A stretch of 64,000 nt of DNA, taken from contig NZ_QWGE01000002.1 in NCBI RefSeq assembly GCF_003576375.1, positions 62,001 through 126,000 of the forward strand, written 5' to 3'. Origin of the DNA: Pontibacter oryzae. Its GTDB lineage: Bacteria > Bacteroidota > Bacteroidia > Cytophagales > Hymenobacteraceae. Each line of letters begins with the position of its first letter. Within the stretch, counting starts at the first letter, position 1. Below, piece by piece: positions 28,477 to 38,073 of this stretch. Below the pieces are notes generated by a model. That model did not search any database. It was not told the origin of the DNA and was given only the letters and a program-made list of their open reading frames with translations. Position numbers and translations under genes: made by a program.

Positions 28477-30261
28477 TTAGCGGATAAGAGCGTCTTTATA
28501 GGCCGGTTTGTCGCGGTAGTTGCTGAACTCCAGATCAGTTATAGCTTTCTGCATGAGCGATTTATCTGCATTTACGGCACGGCGCAGGTTTTGCTCCAAC
28601 AGCTGCTCGTTTTGCGTTCGGGCACCTATCAGTGCCAGGCTATAATAGGCCATTCCGTCGTTCGGCTTCAGTTTCAAAGCCTTGTTGTAGAATTCCTCAG
28701 CGCCTTCGTAGTTCTCCTTCAGCAAGTAACTCAGGCCAAGGTTCATGTTGGTCTGGTAGGTATCGCCGGCATACTGCAGCGATTGTATCGCTTCGTCATA
28801 CTTACCGGTTTCGATTTCAAGGGCGGCCTTGTCGGCAAAAATGCGCGTAAGGGTTTGCTCGTCGCCGGCAAGGGTAGGGGCGTAGGTATAGTACTCCATT
28901 GCCTCCTCATACTTATCGAGCAGGTGGTAGGCGCTGGCCAGGCTGTAGTATACTTTAGCGGTCGGGTTTCTGTAGCCGGCGTAGGTCAGGTTATGAATGG
29001 CCTGCTCCAATAGTGCTTTTTTAACCTTCGGGCGATATTCTTTGCGGGCCATTTCGGTGTACACCACGCCGAGGTTATAGTATGCGGGCCACTTATCTGT
29101 GGTTTTAACGGCTGCCTCGTAGAGTTTGCGCTTTTCAGCTAGAATGGGCGTGAGCGTGGCGGCGTGCTGCAATTCTTCCTCGGTTAGAGTTTCTGCGCTT
29201 GCTTTCTCGTTTGCCAGCTGTTTTGCCAATACATACAGTTTGTAATCAGGCTTGCGGCTTCTATCATAGTTTACCTGAACTTCGGCGGCACGCAAACCCG
29301 GGAAAACATATTGCTTCAGATAAGTGTAAGCCTGCGAGTTTTGCAGGGCCTGTAGCTTTTCCGGTTGGCTTTGGTTACCGTTAAGTATGTTCAGAACTTC
29401 CTGCTTCTGTATTTTAGGAAGGGCAGTGGCTCCTATCTTTTCACGCAGGGCCTCCAGGGTGTTTGCTTTCACCTCGGTGCTGATGCTCACTTTTTTGCCG
29501 CTGTAGTCTAGGGCTTTTACCTTTTGCTGGTAGTACTGCTCCAACTCCTGGGCACGTTTAGCTGCCAGTCGCGTTCCTTTCTCGTTGGGTGCCTGCCAGG
29601 CCGTTATTTTTATGGTTTGGCTGGGCACGTTATCCAGCGCATACTTTTCCAGGGCAGGCAGGTTGGAGCCTGTGTAATTCTTTAACTCGGTGCTGTTCTC
29701 CTCAAAATAGAAAATCAGTTTGCCCGCTGCATTCTCGGCTTCTGCATAAGTATCCTGTGTAAAAGTATACGCGTTGTTGCGCACGAGCAGGAGCGGGGTT
29801 GTATTAAGGCCCACGGCCACTTGCCTCGGGGAGGTATAGGCCATGTCGCCATCTTCCTTGTCCACGGCGCGGCCCTGCACCATTAGGCGGCCTGTTGTTT
29901 TCTCGGGAGCGTAGGGGAAGGTGATTTGTTGGGTAATGGTGGGCTGTTTGTCTTCGTACAGGAAATTGCCAAACTCAAAACTGTAGGTTGACAGGTTCTC
30001 GCGCTGTTGCTGTTCCCCGTACTCGTAGTATACATCTAGTTTGTAAACTTCTTTATCTCGGATGAGTTTTTCGGGCACCTGCGCCTTCAGCTCGAAATTT
30101 ATACTTTGGCCATTAGTAACCAGCGGGGATGGCTCCACGGTTATCTGCTGGTATTTTTCGGCGGTTTTAACCATGCGTTGCAGCGTGCAGCCGCTGCTGC
30201 CAAGGCCAACGGAAAGCGTAAGAAATAGGAGGATTTTTTTACTTTTATGGTACTGTTGCAT
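28477..30261 (-). CDS. TPR-repeat lipoprotein
   Basis: A 594-residue protein with a lipoprotein signal (LSVGLGSSGC, Cys25). The first half (about 30-350) is beta-rich, with an OmpA-like segment (LIFYFEENSTELKN, then AAKRAQELEQYY). The second half holds tandem TPRs (WPAYYNLGVVYTEMARK, AKVYYSLASAYHLLDKYEEA, ALEIETGKYDEAIQSL, NMNLGLSYLLKENYEGAEEF, GMAYYSLALIG). It is probably an envelope scaffold on the periplasmic side of a membrane. Bacteroidota T9SS and gliding loci contain comparable OmpA/TPR proteins, but no specific family name is supported. Divergent from pspC. Confidence 0.85.
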   Translation of the reverse strand: MQQYHKSKKILLFLTLSVGLGSSGCTLQRMVKTAEKYQQITVEPSPLVTNGQSINFELKAQVPEKLIRDKEVYKLDVYYEYGEQQQRENLSTYSFEFGNFLYEDKQPTITQQITFPYAPEKTTGRLMVQGRAVDKEDGDMAYTSPRQVAVGLNTTPLLLVRNNAYTFTQDTYAEAENAAGKLIFYFEENSTELKNYTGSNLPALEKYALDNVPSQTIKITAWQAPNEKGTRLAAKRAQELEQYYQQKVKALDYSGKKVSISTEVKANTLEALREKIGATALPKIQKQEVLNILNGNQSQPEKLQALQNSQAYTYLKQYVFPGLRAAEVQVNYDRSRKPDYKLYVLAKQLANEKASAETLTEEELQHAATLTPILAEKRKLYEAAVKTTDKWPAYYNLGVVYTEMARKEYRPKVKKALLEQAIHNLTYAGYRNPTAKVYYSLASAYHLLDKYEEAMEYYTYAPTLAGDEQTLTRIFADKAALEIETGKYDEAIQSLQYAGDTYQTNMNLGLSYLLKENYEGAEEFYNKALKLKPNDGMAYYSLALIGARTQNEQLLEQNLRRAVNADKSLMQKAITDLEFSNYRDKPAYKDALIR

Positions 30262-30401
30262 ATCCTGATTTTTACTATCGACGTAAAGTGGTGTACACCA
30301 TAAACCTAGTTTGTTCGTTTAGGGTTATACAGCTTTAGGCATCTTTTTTAATTTTGATGTCTTGCGAACAAAGTATAATTTAGATTTTAAACCAGATTCC
30401 A

Positions 30402-30620
30402 ATGAAACGGCTTCAGTACTATATCGAATCACAGGCATTCGGCGTGTGCACGATGCTGGGGGAGAAGCTTGGCTTTGCTTCCAGTAGCATCCGCCTGACT
30501 TTTATTTACGTTTCGTTTCTCACGATGGGCTCTCCTGTGCTCATTTACCTGATGCTGGCGTTCTGGATGAACGTGAGCAAGCACCTGCGCCGCGAACGCA
30601 ACACCGTTTGGGATTTATAG
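30402..30620 (+). CDS. PspC domain protein
   Basis: A 72-residue single-domain PspC protein with one long hydrophobic stretch that can form one or two membrane segments (about 26-58: SIRLTFIYVSF, PVLIYLMLAFWM) after a short head (QAFGVCTMLGEKLG). PspC proteins respond to envelope stress in proteobacteria; in Bacteroidota the domain is common but less studied. Its stop overlaps the stop of the convergent glycosyltransferase gene by 6 bases. Confidence 0.88.
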   Translation: MKRLQYYIESQAFGVCTMLGEKLGFASSSIRLTFIYVSFLTMGSPVLIYLMLAFWMNVSKHLRRERNTVWDL

Positions 30621-31637
30621 ATCCTGCACTACGCGTTTCTGCTGAATAAAATACTTCCAGACAATACTACCGTCGTAAACACCAGACTGCTGTGGGAAAC
30701 TGCCCTTAGGTTGCTGTTCGCGCCTGCGCCTGCGCCAATAGGCACTGTTGCGCAAAAGGTCGGTGTGCGCATCTAACACAGCACGTGCATCTTTGTGCTG
30801 GCCTGCAAATATCATCCGTAGTGCGGCCACCCAATCCAAAAGCACGCGCAGCATTATGCTTGATATCAGCTCTTTGGTGGGCGTATTCTTGTATAGCAGG
30901 GCCAGGCCATTGCGGAAGTTGAGGTATGTTTTGCGCGGGTTTGATTTATGCAAGGTGCCTCCACCCACGTGGTACACACGGCTGTGGCCGTTATACATCA
31001 CCTTGAAGCCAACATTCTTGGCGCGCCAGCAAAAGTCAATTTCCTCCATGTGGGCAAAAAATGCGGGCTCTAGGCCTCCCAACCCATGAAAAACCTCCGC
31101 GCGCACAAACATGCATGCACCGGTTGCCCAGAAAACCTCCTGCACATCGTTATACTGCCCCAGGTCTTCTTCCAGCGTCTCGAACAGGCGGCCGCGGCAG
31201 AAGGGGTAGCCAAGCACATCCAGCATGCCGCCGCCCGCTCCGGCGTACTCAAAAAAGCCAGGGTGCTGCTGCGAGAGTATCTTGGGTTGGCACACGGCTA
31301 TACTTGTGTCCTGCTCCATCAGCTCGATGATCGGCTCCGTCCAGCCGGGCGGCACCTCCACATCGGAGTTAAGCAGCACATAGTATTTGGCATCGACTTG
31401 TTGCAAGGCTTTGTTGTACCCCTCGCAGAAACCAAAGTTTTCGGAGTGAAGTATAAGCCGCACCTGCGGGAAGTGCTGCTGCAAAAAAACAACAGAGCCA
31501 TCGGTGGAGGCATTATCAGCCACAATGATTTCCGCGTTGCCGCTGTTAGCCACCACCGATGGCAGGAACTGCTGTAAAAAGCGCAAGCCGTTCCAGTTCA
31601 GGATTACGACTGCCGTGTGTGCCGGATTATAGTCCAA
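30615..31637 (-). CDS. Glycosyltransferase family 2
   Basis: A 340-residue GT-A fold inverting transferase. Motifs: TAVVILNWNGLRFL at the N-terminus, the nucleotide-binding aspartate in IIVADNASTDGS, the DxD-equivalent VLLNSDVEV, and the family's acceptor region FFAHMEEIDFCWRAK (ED-type catalytic base) followed by YHVGGGTL. Resembles rhamnosyl- and N-acetylglucosaminyl-type GT2 enzymes. The start overlaps the ybaB stop by 11 bases, so the two are coupled. A single transferase far from the main polysaccharide locus; donor and acceptor unknown. Confidence 0.9.
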   Translation of the reverse strand: MDYNPAHTAVVILNWNGLRFLQQFLPSVVANSGNAEIIVADNASTDGSVVFLQQHFPQVRLILHSENFGFCEGYNKALQQVDAKYYVLLNSDVEVPPGWTEPIIELMEQDTSIAVCQPKILSQQHPGFFEYAGAGGGMLDVLGYPFCRGRLFETLEEDLGQYNDVQEVFWATGACMFVRAEVFHGLGGLEPAFFAHMEEIDFCWRAKNVGFKVMYNGHSRVYHVGGGTLHKSNPRKTYLNFRNGLALLYKNTPTKELISSIMLRVLLDWVAALRMIFAGQHKDARAVLDAHTDLLRNSAYWRRRRREQQPKGSFPQQSGVYDGSIVWKYFIQQKRVVQDL

Positions 31638-31962
31638 AGCTGCCGAGGTCTAAGCCTGGGATATTAGGGATGAGTCCTTCGGTGTGTTTGCGCATTTCCT
31701 CTTGGGCGCGCTCGCCGGCAGTTAGCATGGCGTTGTTCACGGCGGCCACCACCAGGTCGTTTACCATTTCGCGGTCGCTTACGTTCATGATGGACTCGTC
31801 GATCTCTATTTTCAGGAGCTGGCGCTGTCCGTTTACGGTGGCTTTTACCAGCCCTGCACCCGACTCAGCGGTTACGGTTACGTCCTTCAGTTTTTCCTGC
31901 GCCTCTTTCATTTTGGCCTGGGCTTCCTTAATCTTGCCCATCATGCCGAACATATCAAACAT
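31627..31962 (-). CDS. YbaB/EbfC family nucleoid-associated protein
   Basis: A 111-residue homodimeric DNA-binding protein: MFDMFGMMGKIKEAQAKMKE coiled head, then the beta sheet VKATVNGQRQLLKIEID, the NDLVVAAVNNAM helix and a short glycine-rich tail. Members coat DNA and in many bacteria sit next to recR or dnaX; here the partner is a glycosyltransferase with overlapping ends, which is unusual. A -7 box lies 59 bases upstream. Confidence 0.93.
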   Translation of the reverse strand: MFDMFGMMGKIKEAQAKMKEAQEKLKDVTVTAESGAGLVKATVNGQRQLLKIEIDESIMNVSDREMVNDLVVAAVNNAMLTAGERAQEEMRKHTEGLIPNIPGLDLGSFGL

Positions 31963-32021
31963 AGTTTTCTTCTTTTATAGTATGTGTACGTGCTAAAAGG
32001 CCATTTATTGGCTGGCCCGCG

Positions 32022-32029
32022 CAAATATA
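32022..32029 (-). promoter_or_regulatory. -7 box TATATTTG for ybaB
   Basis: An exact TAnnTTTG match on the minus strand, 59 bases before the ybaB ATG at 31962. Confidence 0.45.
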
Positions 32030-32110
32030 AGCAATAAATATACTTTGCAGTGAAGGCGGCAAGCCCGAATGCTGGCTCTTGAAGTATGATTGGCCGCTTG
32101 CCAGACCAAG

Positions 32111-34045
32111 TTAACGAAGCAAGGTGACTGTGCCACGCCTGCTTTTAACGGTGCCGAAGCTGGTGGTAAAGGTTAGCTCATAGGCATAAGCGCCTGCCAG
32201 TGCCTTCTGGCCGTTATCGGTACCGTCCCAGGCCGGATCAGCATTGGTGCCCTCAAAAATAACATTGCCCAGTCGGTTATAGATGCGCAACGTGTAGCTG
32301 CTGAAAAACTTGCCTTTGATCTCGAAGGTGTCGTTCAGGCCATCGCCGTTTGGGGTGAAGGCACTCGGAATGTAAAGCAGCGCATCCTGCTCAACCTGCA
32401 CCACATTGGAAAAGCTTTGGTAAGCCCCATCCTGCGAGGTGGCTGTAACCCTGTAGCGCAAAACCTGCAAGGCGTTGCTAAGTGTGTTGTCGGTGAAGGT
32501 TAGGCCAGTGGCCGGGTAAGCATTTACGGTATTTCCGCTGTCGTCTAAAAGCTCAACAGTATAGTTAGGGGCACTCTGAAAGCCATTATAGGCGGACCAG
32601 GTAAGTATAACACTGCCATCGGTTTGGCGCTCGGCAGTAAGTATAACCGGGCAGCTTGTGTTACTCACGGCGGCGCTGTTGCCGCAGGCATTGGTAAAGG
32701 TTGCGCGGTAGCAAACGGGTTGTACACCGGCTTCTGTATCAAGGTAAACGGGTTGGGTAACGGTTGACAGTGGCTTGTAGGCAGCGCCGTTAATACTTCG
32801 TTCAATGGCTGTGCGTCCATCCGGCTCTGTGCCTTGCAAGGTCAGCTCTATTTGGTTGTTCATGTTAAAGCTGCTCAGCAGAAAAGGAGTGGCAGGTATG
32901 GCCGTGGAGGTTACTTCGGTTTGGAGGGTAGCCGAAACGGAGGAGTAGCTATCGCCTTGCGGGTCCGTGCCTGAGCCTACTATATAGTAGCTGTAAACCT
33001 GACCGCAGCCTACATCGAGGTCAGTGTAGTTGCGAGCATCAGAGTCGAAGGTTTGCAGAAGCGTTCCGTTTCGGTAAAGATCATACTTCTCAAAATCGGG
33101 GAGGTTATCCCAGGTGACATCAACTTTCAGTTCATCAGTGCTTAGCTCCAAATAAATTGCGCTTACGATGTTGGAGTTGATCGAGAAGCTGCCGCAGGCA
33201 TCAACGGGGCGCACCAAGTACCAGGTCCCTTCCTCGGTATCGATGTTATTGATAGTATGCGTTAGTGTCGCGGCGTTTACGTTTTGTATCAGGCCAATCT
33301 CGCGGTAAGGATTTCTGAAATCGCCTGTGTACTGCTCCACGGCGTAATCATACCCCGGAACAAGGCCCGAGAGCTCGAGTTGTACACTTCCATTAATATC
33401 ATCTTGGCGCAGCACGGTCAACTTGTTTAACTGCGTAGGGTTTTCCTCATCGAGAAGCGGGAGAGCGGTTACCGTGGTGGTTTTACTGCCTCCGCAGGCC
33501 AGAGCGTCGTCATAATTGCCCGTAAACGTAACGGTATAATCTCCGGGGGAGCTGTACCTGGTGCTTATGCCAACACCGGGTGTTACGGTACTGGTGCTGC
33601 CGTTCCCGAAATCAATGGTATAGGTATCGTAGTTTGTGTCCGTAATGGAGAAGTTTACGAACCCGTTAGAACAGCTCTGCACGTTAAATTCTGGCTCAGG
33701 ACTGCCCTTTACCTCAAAAGTCTGCTCAAAAACCTGGGTGCCACCGCCTCCTTGCTTGTTAATGACCTGCGTGATGATGTATGAGCGGGGATTTGTGAAT
33801 GTGGTACTTGCTTCGCCTTGCAGCAGGTCGTTTTGGTTAAAATTTTGTGGGTCGAATTTGCCAGGGCCTGGATAGTAGAAAATGACTGCGCTAGGGTCCG
33901 GGTTGGGGGTGCAGTCGCGGAAGTATACGGGGATGTCTGCACAGATCACCTTTACAGGCTGTCCGTTTTGGATGGCCTCAAAGCAGCCTTGCGCCCAAAG
34001 TGCCGGGGCGATAAGCAAAAAAAATATGGAAAGCAGGTATTTCAA
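32111..34045 (-). CDS. Secreted protein with gliding-type C-terminal (CHU_C, T9SS type B) domain
   Basis: A 644-residue protein: signal peptide MKYLLSIFFLLIAPALWAQG, PKD-like or Ig-like domains in the first third (SYIITQVINKQGGGG, YTIDFGNGSTSTVTPG), fibronectin-like repeats in the middle (paired YxVxAT patterns), and a C-terminal domain with the hallmark YIPSAFTPNGDGLNDTFEI, then LRIYNRLGNVIFE, PAWDGT and LAGAYAYEL. This tail is the type B signal for T9SS export, which may anchor the protein through PorP/SprF-like partners. Likely a surface adhesin or matrix component. No SprF gene is adjacent. Confidence 0.92.
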   Translation of the reverse strand: MKYLLSIFFLLIAPALWAQGCFEAIQNGQPVKVICADIPVYFRDCTPNPDPSAVIFYYPGPGKFDPQNFNQNDLLQGEASTTFTNPRSYIITQVINKQGGGGTQVFEQTFEVKGSPEPEFNVQSCSNGFVNFSITDTNYDTYTIDFGNGSTSTVTPGVGISTRYSSPGDYTVTFTGNYDDALACGGSKTTTVTALPLLDEENPTQLNKLTVLRQDDINGSVQLELSGLVPGYDYAVEQYTGDFRNPYREIGLIQNVNAATLTHTINNIDTEEGTWYLVRPVDACGSFSINSNIVSAIYLELSTDELKVDVTWDNLPDFEKYDLYRNGTLLQTFDSDARNYTDLDVGCGQVYSYYIVGSGTDPQGDSYSSVSATLQTEVTSTAIPATPFLLSSFNMNNQIELTLQGTEPDGRTAIERSINGAAYKPLSTVTQPVYLDTEAGVQPVCYRATFTNACGNSAAVSNTSCPVILTAERQTDGSVILTWSAYNGFQSAPNYTVELLDDSGNTVNAYPATGLTFTDNTLSNALQVLRYRVTATSQDGAYQSFSNVVQVEQDALLYIPSAFTPNGDGLNDTFEIKGKFFSSYTLRIYNRLGNVIFEGTNADPAWDGTDNGQKALAGAYAYELTFTTSFGTVKSRRGTVTLLR

Positions 34046-34113
34046 CAGTGTCTTTTCTGATGCCTCTACGAAGTTATTTAATTTAAGTACAGCAGAAAAG
34101 TATAATCTCCAGC

Positions 34114-34155
34114 AAAAAAAACTCCCCTGCCACGGCCGCAGCAGGGGAGTTTTTA
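34114..34155 (-). terminator. Terminator of hisS-hutH
   Basis: Stem ACTCCCCTGC/GCAGGGGAGT flanked by A- and T-runs, just after the hutH stop at 34175. Confidence 0.9.
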
Positions 34156-34174
34156 CTTAAAGCGAAAGCAACTG

Positions 34175-35665
34175 CTAAATGCTATACTTTCTCAGGAAGC
34201 TGATACTCTGCTGTATATCGTCGTGCAGGATTCTGTCGGTGGATACAAAGGTAACCACTTTACGATAGGCTTTTACCAATTTTTCCAACGGGGCTGAGCT
34301 TTGCATGGGTCTTCTGAAGTCTAGTGCCTGAGCGGCGTTCATCAGTTCGATGGCCAGCACGCGCTCGGTGTTGTGCACCACCTGGTATAGTTTGGTAGCG
34401 GCGTTGGCTCCCATACTTACATGGTCCTCCTGGTTGTTAGAGGAAGGGATGGAATCTATGGAGGCCGGGGAGCACAGCTGTTTGCTCTGACTTACGATGG
34501 AGGCTGCCGTGTACTGGCTGATCATGAAGCCGGAGTTTAGGCCGGGCTCAGCAACCAGAAAAGCCGGTAAACCGCGCAAGCCAGAGATAAGCTGGTAGGT
34601 TCTGCGCTCAGATATGCTGCCCAACTCGGCCATGGCGATCGCCATAAAATCCAGGGCTAGCGCCAATGGCTGCCCATGGAAGTTGCCGCCCGAGATGATC
34701 TCGTCCTCGTCCGGGAAAATGTTCGGGTTATCGGTAACGGCGTTGATCTCGGTCAGGAAAACCTGTTCTACATAGGCCAGCGCATCTTTAGAGGCACCGT
34801 GCACTTGCGGCATGCAACGGAACGAGTAGGGGTCCTGCACATGCTGTTTTTCCTGAGCGGAAAGTTTGCTGCCATCTAGCAAGGCTCTTACGGCTTCCGC
34901 AGTTTGCAACTGCCCCTTGTGCGGGCGCACCTGGTGTATAAGCTGGTTAAACGGCTCTATGCGGCCATCAAAGGCATCCAACGACAGTGCGCCAACCACA
35001 TCTGCCTGCCGTGAAAGCCGTTTGGCCATCAGCAAAGTATAAACACCATATGCGCTCATAAACTGCGTACCGTTAAGCAGGGCAAGTCCTTCTTTGGCTT
35101 TCAGGGCAATGGGCTCCCAGCCGAACATTTCGAGCACATGCTTGCTATCTAAAGTATAACCCTGATAACTCACTTGCCCTAGGCCCAGCAGGGGCAGGCA
35201 CAAATGCGCCATCGGGGCCAGGTCGCCGCTGGCGCCTAGCGAGCCAAGCTGATACACCACCGGGTATACTTCGCGGTTAAAGAAATCGATCAGGCGTTTC
35301 ACGGTTTGCAGTTGCACGCCGCTGTGCCCATAGGCCAGCGACTGGATCTTAAGCAGCAGCATCAGCTTTACCAGCTCCTGCGGTACCTCAGCCCCTGTGC
35401 CGCAAGCATGCGACATAACAAGATTTCGCTGCAATTGCTCCAGGTCAGAAGGGGAGATCTTTTTATCGCAGAGCGAGCCAAAGCCCGTGTTTATGCCGTA
35501 AATGGTTTGGCTGCTTGCTTTTATTTTCTGATGCAGGTAATCGTGGCAACGCACTATTTTCTGCTCCGCCTCTTCTGAAAGCGCAAGAGATAAGTTTTGT
35601 GTCAGGATGCTTTCTATAACCTCCAGGCTTAGAAACTCGCTCGAAATATAATGATCTTTTGCCAT
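34175..35665 (-). CDS. hutH: Histidine ammonia-lyase (aromatic amino acid lyase family)
   Basis: A 496-residue enzyme that eliminates ammonia from histidine to urocanate. The MIO prosthetic-group tripeptide is present in LGSLGASGDLAPMAHL (Ala145-Ser146-Gly147). The catalytic tyrosine is in TIYGINTGFGSL (Y56), and the C-terminal NQEDHVSMG motif is intact. The rest of the hut pathway is not here; instead it lies 7 bases after hisS on the same transcript. A tyrosine or other aromatic substrate is possible in this superfamily, but the motifs favour histidine. Confidence 0.9.
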   Translation of the reverse strand: MAKDHYISSEFLSLEVIESILTQNLSLALSEEAEQKIVRCHDYLHQKIKASSQTIYGINTGFGSLCDKKISPSDLEQLQRNLVMSHACGTGAEVPQELVKLMLLLKIQSLAYGHSGVQLQTVKRLIDFFNREVYPVVYQLGSLGASGDLAPMAHLCLPLLGLGQVSYQGYTLDSKHVLEMFGWEPIALKAKEGLALLNGTQFMSAYGVYTLLMAKRLSRQADVVGALSLDAFDGRIEPFNQLIHQVRPHKGQLQTAEAVRALLDGSKLSAQEKQHVQDPYSFRCMPQVHGASKDALAYVEQVFLTEINAVTDNPNIFPDEDEIISGGNFHGQPLALALDFMAIAMAELGSISERRTYQLISGLRGLPAFLVAEPGLNSGFMISQYTAASIVSQSKQLCSPASIDSIPSSNNQEDHVSMGANAATKLYQVVHNTERVLAIELMNAAQALDFRRPMQSSAPLEKLVKAYRKVVTFVSTDRILHDDIQQSISFLRKYSI

Positions 35666-35672
35666 GATTTAC

Positions 35673-37070
35673 CTAGGCTTTTAATTGAGCAATGATGTCG
35701 TCGATGTACAGTTCATCCTGCTCGCCGTTCTGCATGTCGCGGAGCTTTAGCTTGCCGCTTTTCATTTCTTCGGAGCCGATCAAAAGCACAAACGGAATGT
35801 TTTTCTGGTCGGCGTAGCTCATCTGCTTTTTCAATTTGGCGGCCTCAGGGTATAGCTCGGTGGCAATGCCGGCATCGCGCAGCTTTTGCAGTAGCGGCAG
35901 CGAGTATAGTTCAGACTCCTTGTCGAACTGCACCATCAGCACTTTGGTGCCCACCTGGCTACTAGTTGGGAAAAGCTCCAGTTCTTCCAGCACATCGTAA
36001 ATGCGGTCTACGCCAAACGAAAAGCCCACACCCGACACGCCTGGCATGCCAAACATGCCCGTTAGGTTGTCGTAGCGGCCACCGCCACTTATGCTGCCCA
36101 TACTTACGTTATTCACCTTCACCTCAAAGATGCAGCCGGTATAGTAGGAGAGGCCTCTGGCCAGCGTTACATCCAGCATCAGGCGCGGTTGCCCCGATGG
36201 GTTTTGCGTGCTGAGTGCGTAGCTGCCAAGTTGCTCCAGGTATTGCCATACTTCGCGCAGGTCCTTCAGGCCGCGCTGGCCTTCCTCGGTGTCGCCAAGT
36301 ATGGATTGCAGTTGGTCCAGAATTTCCTCGTTGGAGCCGGAAAGGGAATAAAGCGGCTCCAGCTTATTTACAGCCTGCTCCGATATGCCGCGTTCCAAGA
36401 GCTCTTTGCGTACGCCTTCCTGGCCAATTTTATCCAGTTTATCGATGGCCACGCAGATATCTCCCTCACGCCCTTTCTCGCCAATGGCTTCCGCAATGCC
36501 GGCAAGTATGCCACGGTGGTTTATCTTAATGGTAAAATCCTTCAGCTCCAACGAAGTAAGCACCTCGTCGATCATTTGCACGATCTCGGCCTCGCAAAGC
36601 AGGGAGTTCGTGCCCACCACATCGGCATCGCACTGATAAAACTCGCGGTAGCGGCCTTTTTGTGGACGGTCGGCACGCCAAACCGGCTGTATCTGGTAGC
36701 GCTTGAACGGGAAGGTGATCTCGTTGCGGTTCATCACGACAAAGCGCGCAAAAGGTACGGTTAGGTCGTAGCGCAAGGCTTTCTCAGAGATCTTGCGGGT
36801 TAAATGCTTGGAGCCCTCTTCAATGTCCTCGGGCTTTGTCTTGCTTAGGAAATCTCCGGAGTTTAGAACTTTGAAAATCAACTGGTCGCCCTCGTCGCCA
36901 TACTTGCCGGTGAGCACAGAAAGCTGCTCCATAGCCGGCGTTTCGAGTGGCAGGTAGCCATACTTCTCGAAGGTGCGCTTTATTACGCCAAAGATATAGT
37001 TTCGCTTGACCACTATAGCTGGGCCAAAATCGCGGGTTCCTTTCGGTATAGAGGGTTTTTCTTTGCTCAT
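35673..37070 (-). CDS. hisS: Histidine-tRNA ligase
   Basis: A 465-residue class II synthetase: start region IPKGTRDFGP, motif 1 FEKYGYLPLETPAME, motif 2 RADRPQKGRYREFYQCD, histidine-specific LARGLSYYTG, motif 3 GVGFSFGVDRI, and the C-terminal anticodon-binding domain (about 370-465). It is essential for translation. First gene of a two-gene operon with hutH. Confidence 0.96.
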   Translation of the reverse strand: MSKEKPSIPKGTRDFGPAIVVKRNYIFGVIKRTFEKYGYLPLETPAMEQLSVLTGKYGDEGDQLIFKVLNSGDFLSKTKPEDIEEGSKHLTRKISEKALRYDLTVPFARFVVMNRNEITFPFKRYQIQPVWRADRPQKGRYREFYQCDADVVGTNSLLCEAEIVQMIDEVLTSLELKDFTIKINHRGILAGIAEAIGEKGREGDICVAIDKLDKIGQEGVRKELLERGISEQAVNKLEPLYSLSGSNEEILDQLQSILGDTEEGQRGLKDLREVWQYLEQLGSYALSTQNPSGQPRLMLDVTLARGLSYYTGCIFEVKVNNVSMGSISGGGRYDNLTGMFGMPGVSGVGFSFGVDRIYDVLEELELFPTSSQVGTKVLMVQFDKESELYSLPLLQKLRDAGIATELYPEAAKLKKQMSYADQKNIPFVLLIGSEEMKSGKLKLRDMQNGEQDELYIDDIIAQLKA

Positions 37071-37141
37071 GTCATTCAGGTTTGCCGGCGAAGTTACTAA
37101 AAGCTTGGGAAAGGAGGGAATGAGATGTGTAAGTTAAGGCA

Positions 37142-38026
37142 TTAAACTGTTGTCTGGTGCAAAGCTACTGTCTTTGTTTTACGCATAGCTGCTTTATTAA
37201 TCGCTTTCCGTTGCGGGTCCGAAACCCAACCCCATTTGTTAAAATACTTTACAAAAGAGTGAATGTGATGAAATAACGAGCTTAAATGCTTTGCGGAGGC
37301 CCTTTCATAGACGTGGTAAATATACTTTTCGCCATAATATACCACCTGATATAACCTGCTGATACGCCGGCACAAATCCAGATCTTCCATGTACATAAAA
37401 TACCGTGGGTCAAAGCCGCCGCAGTTGGCCAAAGCCTCTGAGCGGATAAACAGAAAACACCCTAACAAAAAAGGCACTTCAAGTACTTCCTCTACTGACA
37501 CTTCCTCATATTGTTTAGCGGCTACCTGGGCTTTCAAAGCCTGTTTAACTATAGGAAGCCGGCGAATAATCAGGTCAAACGGAGAAGGTAATAAGCGTCT
37601 GGATATCTGCGGACTGCCATTGGGGTACCTTACCTGTGGGGCGGCAACACCTATCCTAGGGTTCAGTTCTAGATGTAGAAAGAGCGAAGGCAATACATCT
37701 GGTGAAAAGTATACGTCTGGGTTTAGGACCAGGAAATATTTACTGGCCCTCACACTCTTCTCTATAGCTACATTGTGCCCAGCTCCGTACCCTAGGTTAG
37801 CGGGCCTGTGCAGGTAGGTTATTCTTTCATCTGGAGGGAGTGTTTTATGCAGACCTGAAGTAGGAGAGTTATCTATTATATACAAATGCACTTGCAGTGT
37901 AGTATCTAAAAAACTCTGAATGGCACGGTTTATAACATCATCATCGGAGCAATAAGCCACAATTGAAGCAATTACATCCAATTGGGGCTTTTCTTCTTTG
38001 GTATAAGGTGCGTTTGATTCACGCAT
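37142..38026 (-). CDS. Glycosyltransferase family 2
   Basis: A 294-residue GT-A transferase: DVIASIVAYCSDDDVINRA, LYIIDNSPTSGL, YLHRPANLGYGAGHNVAI (typical rhamnosyltransferase-like patch), LVLNPDVYF (DxD equivalent) and PRYFMYMEDLDLCRR with the catalytic-base acidic cluster. The last gene of the polysaccharide cluster in transcription order, 47 bases after the initiating transferase gene. Donor sugar not determinable. Confidence 0.88.
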   Translation of the reverse strand: MRESNAPYTKEEKPQLDVIASIVAYCSDDDVINRAIQSFLDTTLQVHLYIIDNSPTSGLHKTLPPDERITYLHRPANLGYGAGHNVAIEKSVRASKYFLVLNPDVYFSPDVLPSLFLHLELNPRIGVAAPQVRYPNGSPQISRRLLPSPFDLIIRRLPIVKQALKAQVAAKQYEEVSVEEVLEVPFLLGCFLFIRSEALANCGGFDPRYFMYMEDLDLCRRISRLYQVVYYGEKYIYHVYERASAKHLSSLFHHIHSFVKYFNKWGWVSDPQRKAINKAAMRKTKTVALHQTTV

Positions 38027-38073
38027 AGATTGTTGAATTATCCAGTGCTCTTAAGCCGCTGCAAACCTTGCGC

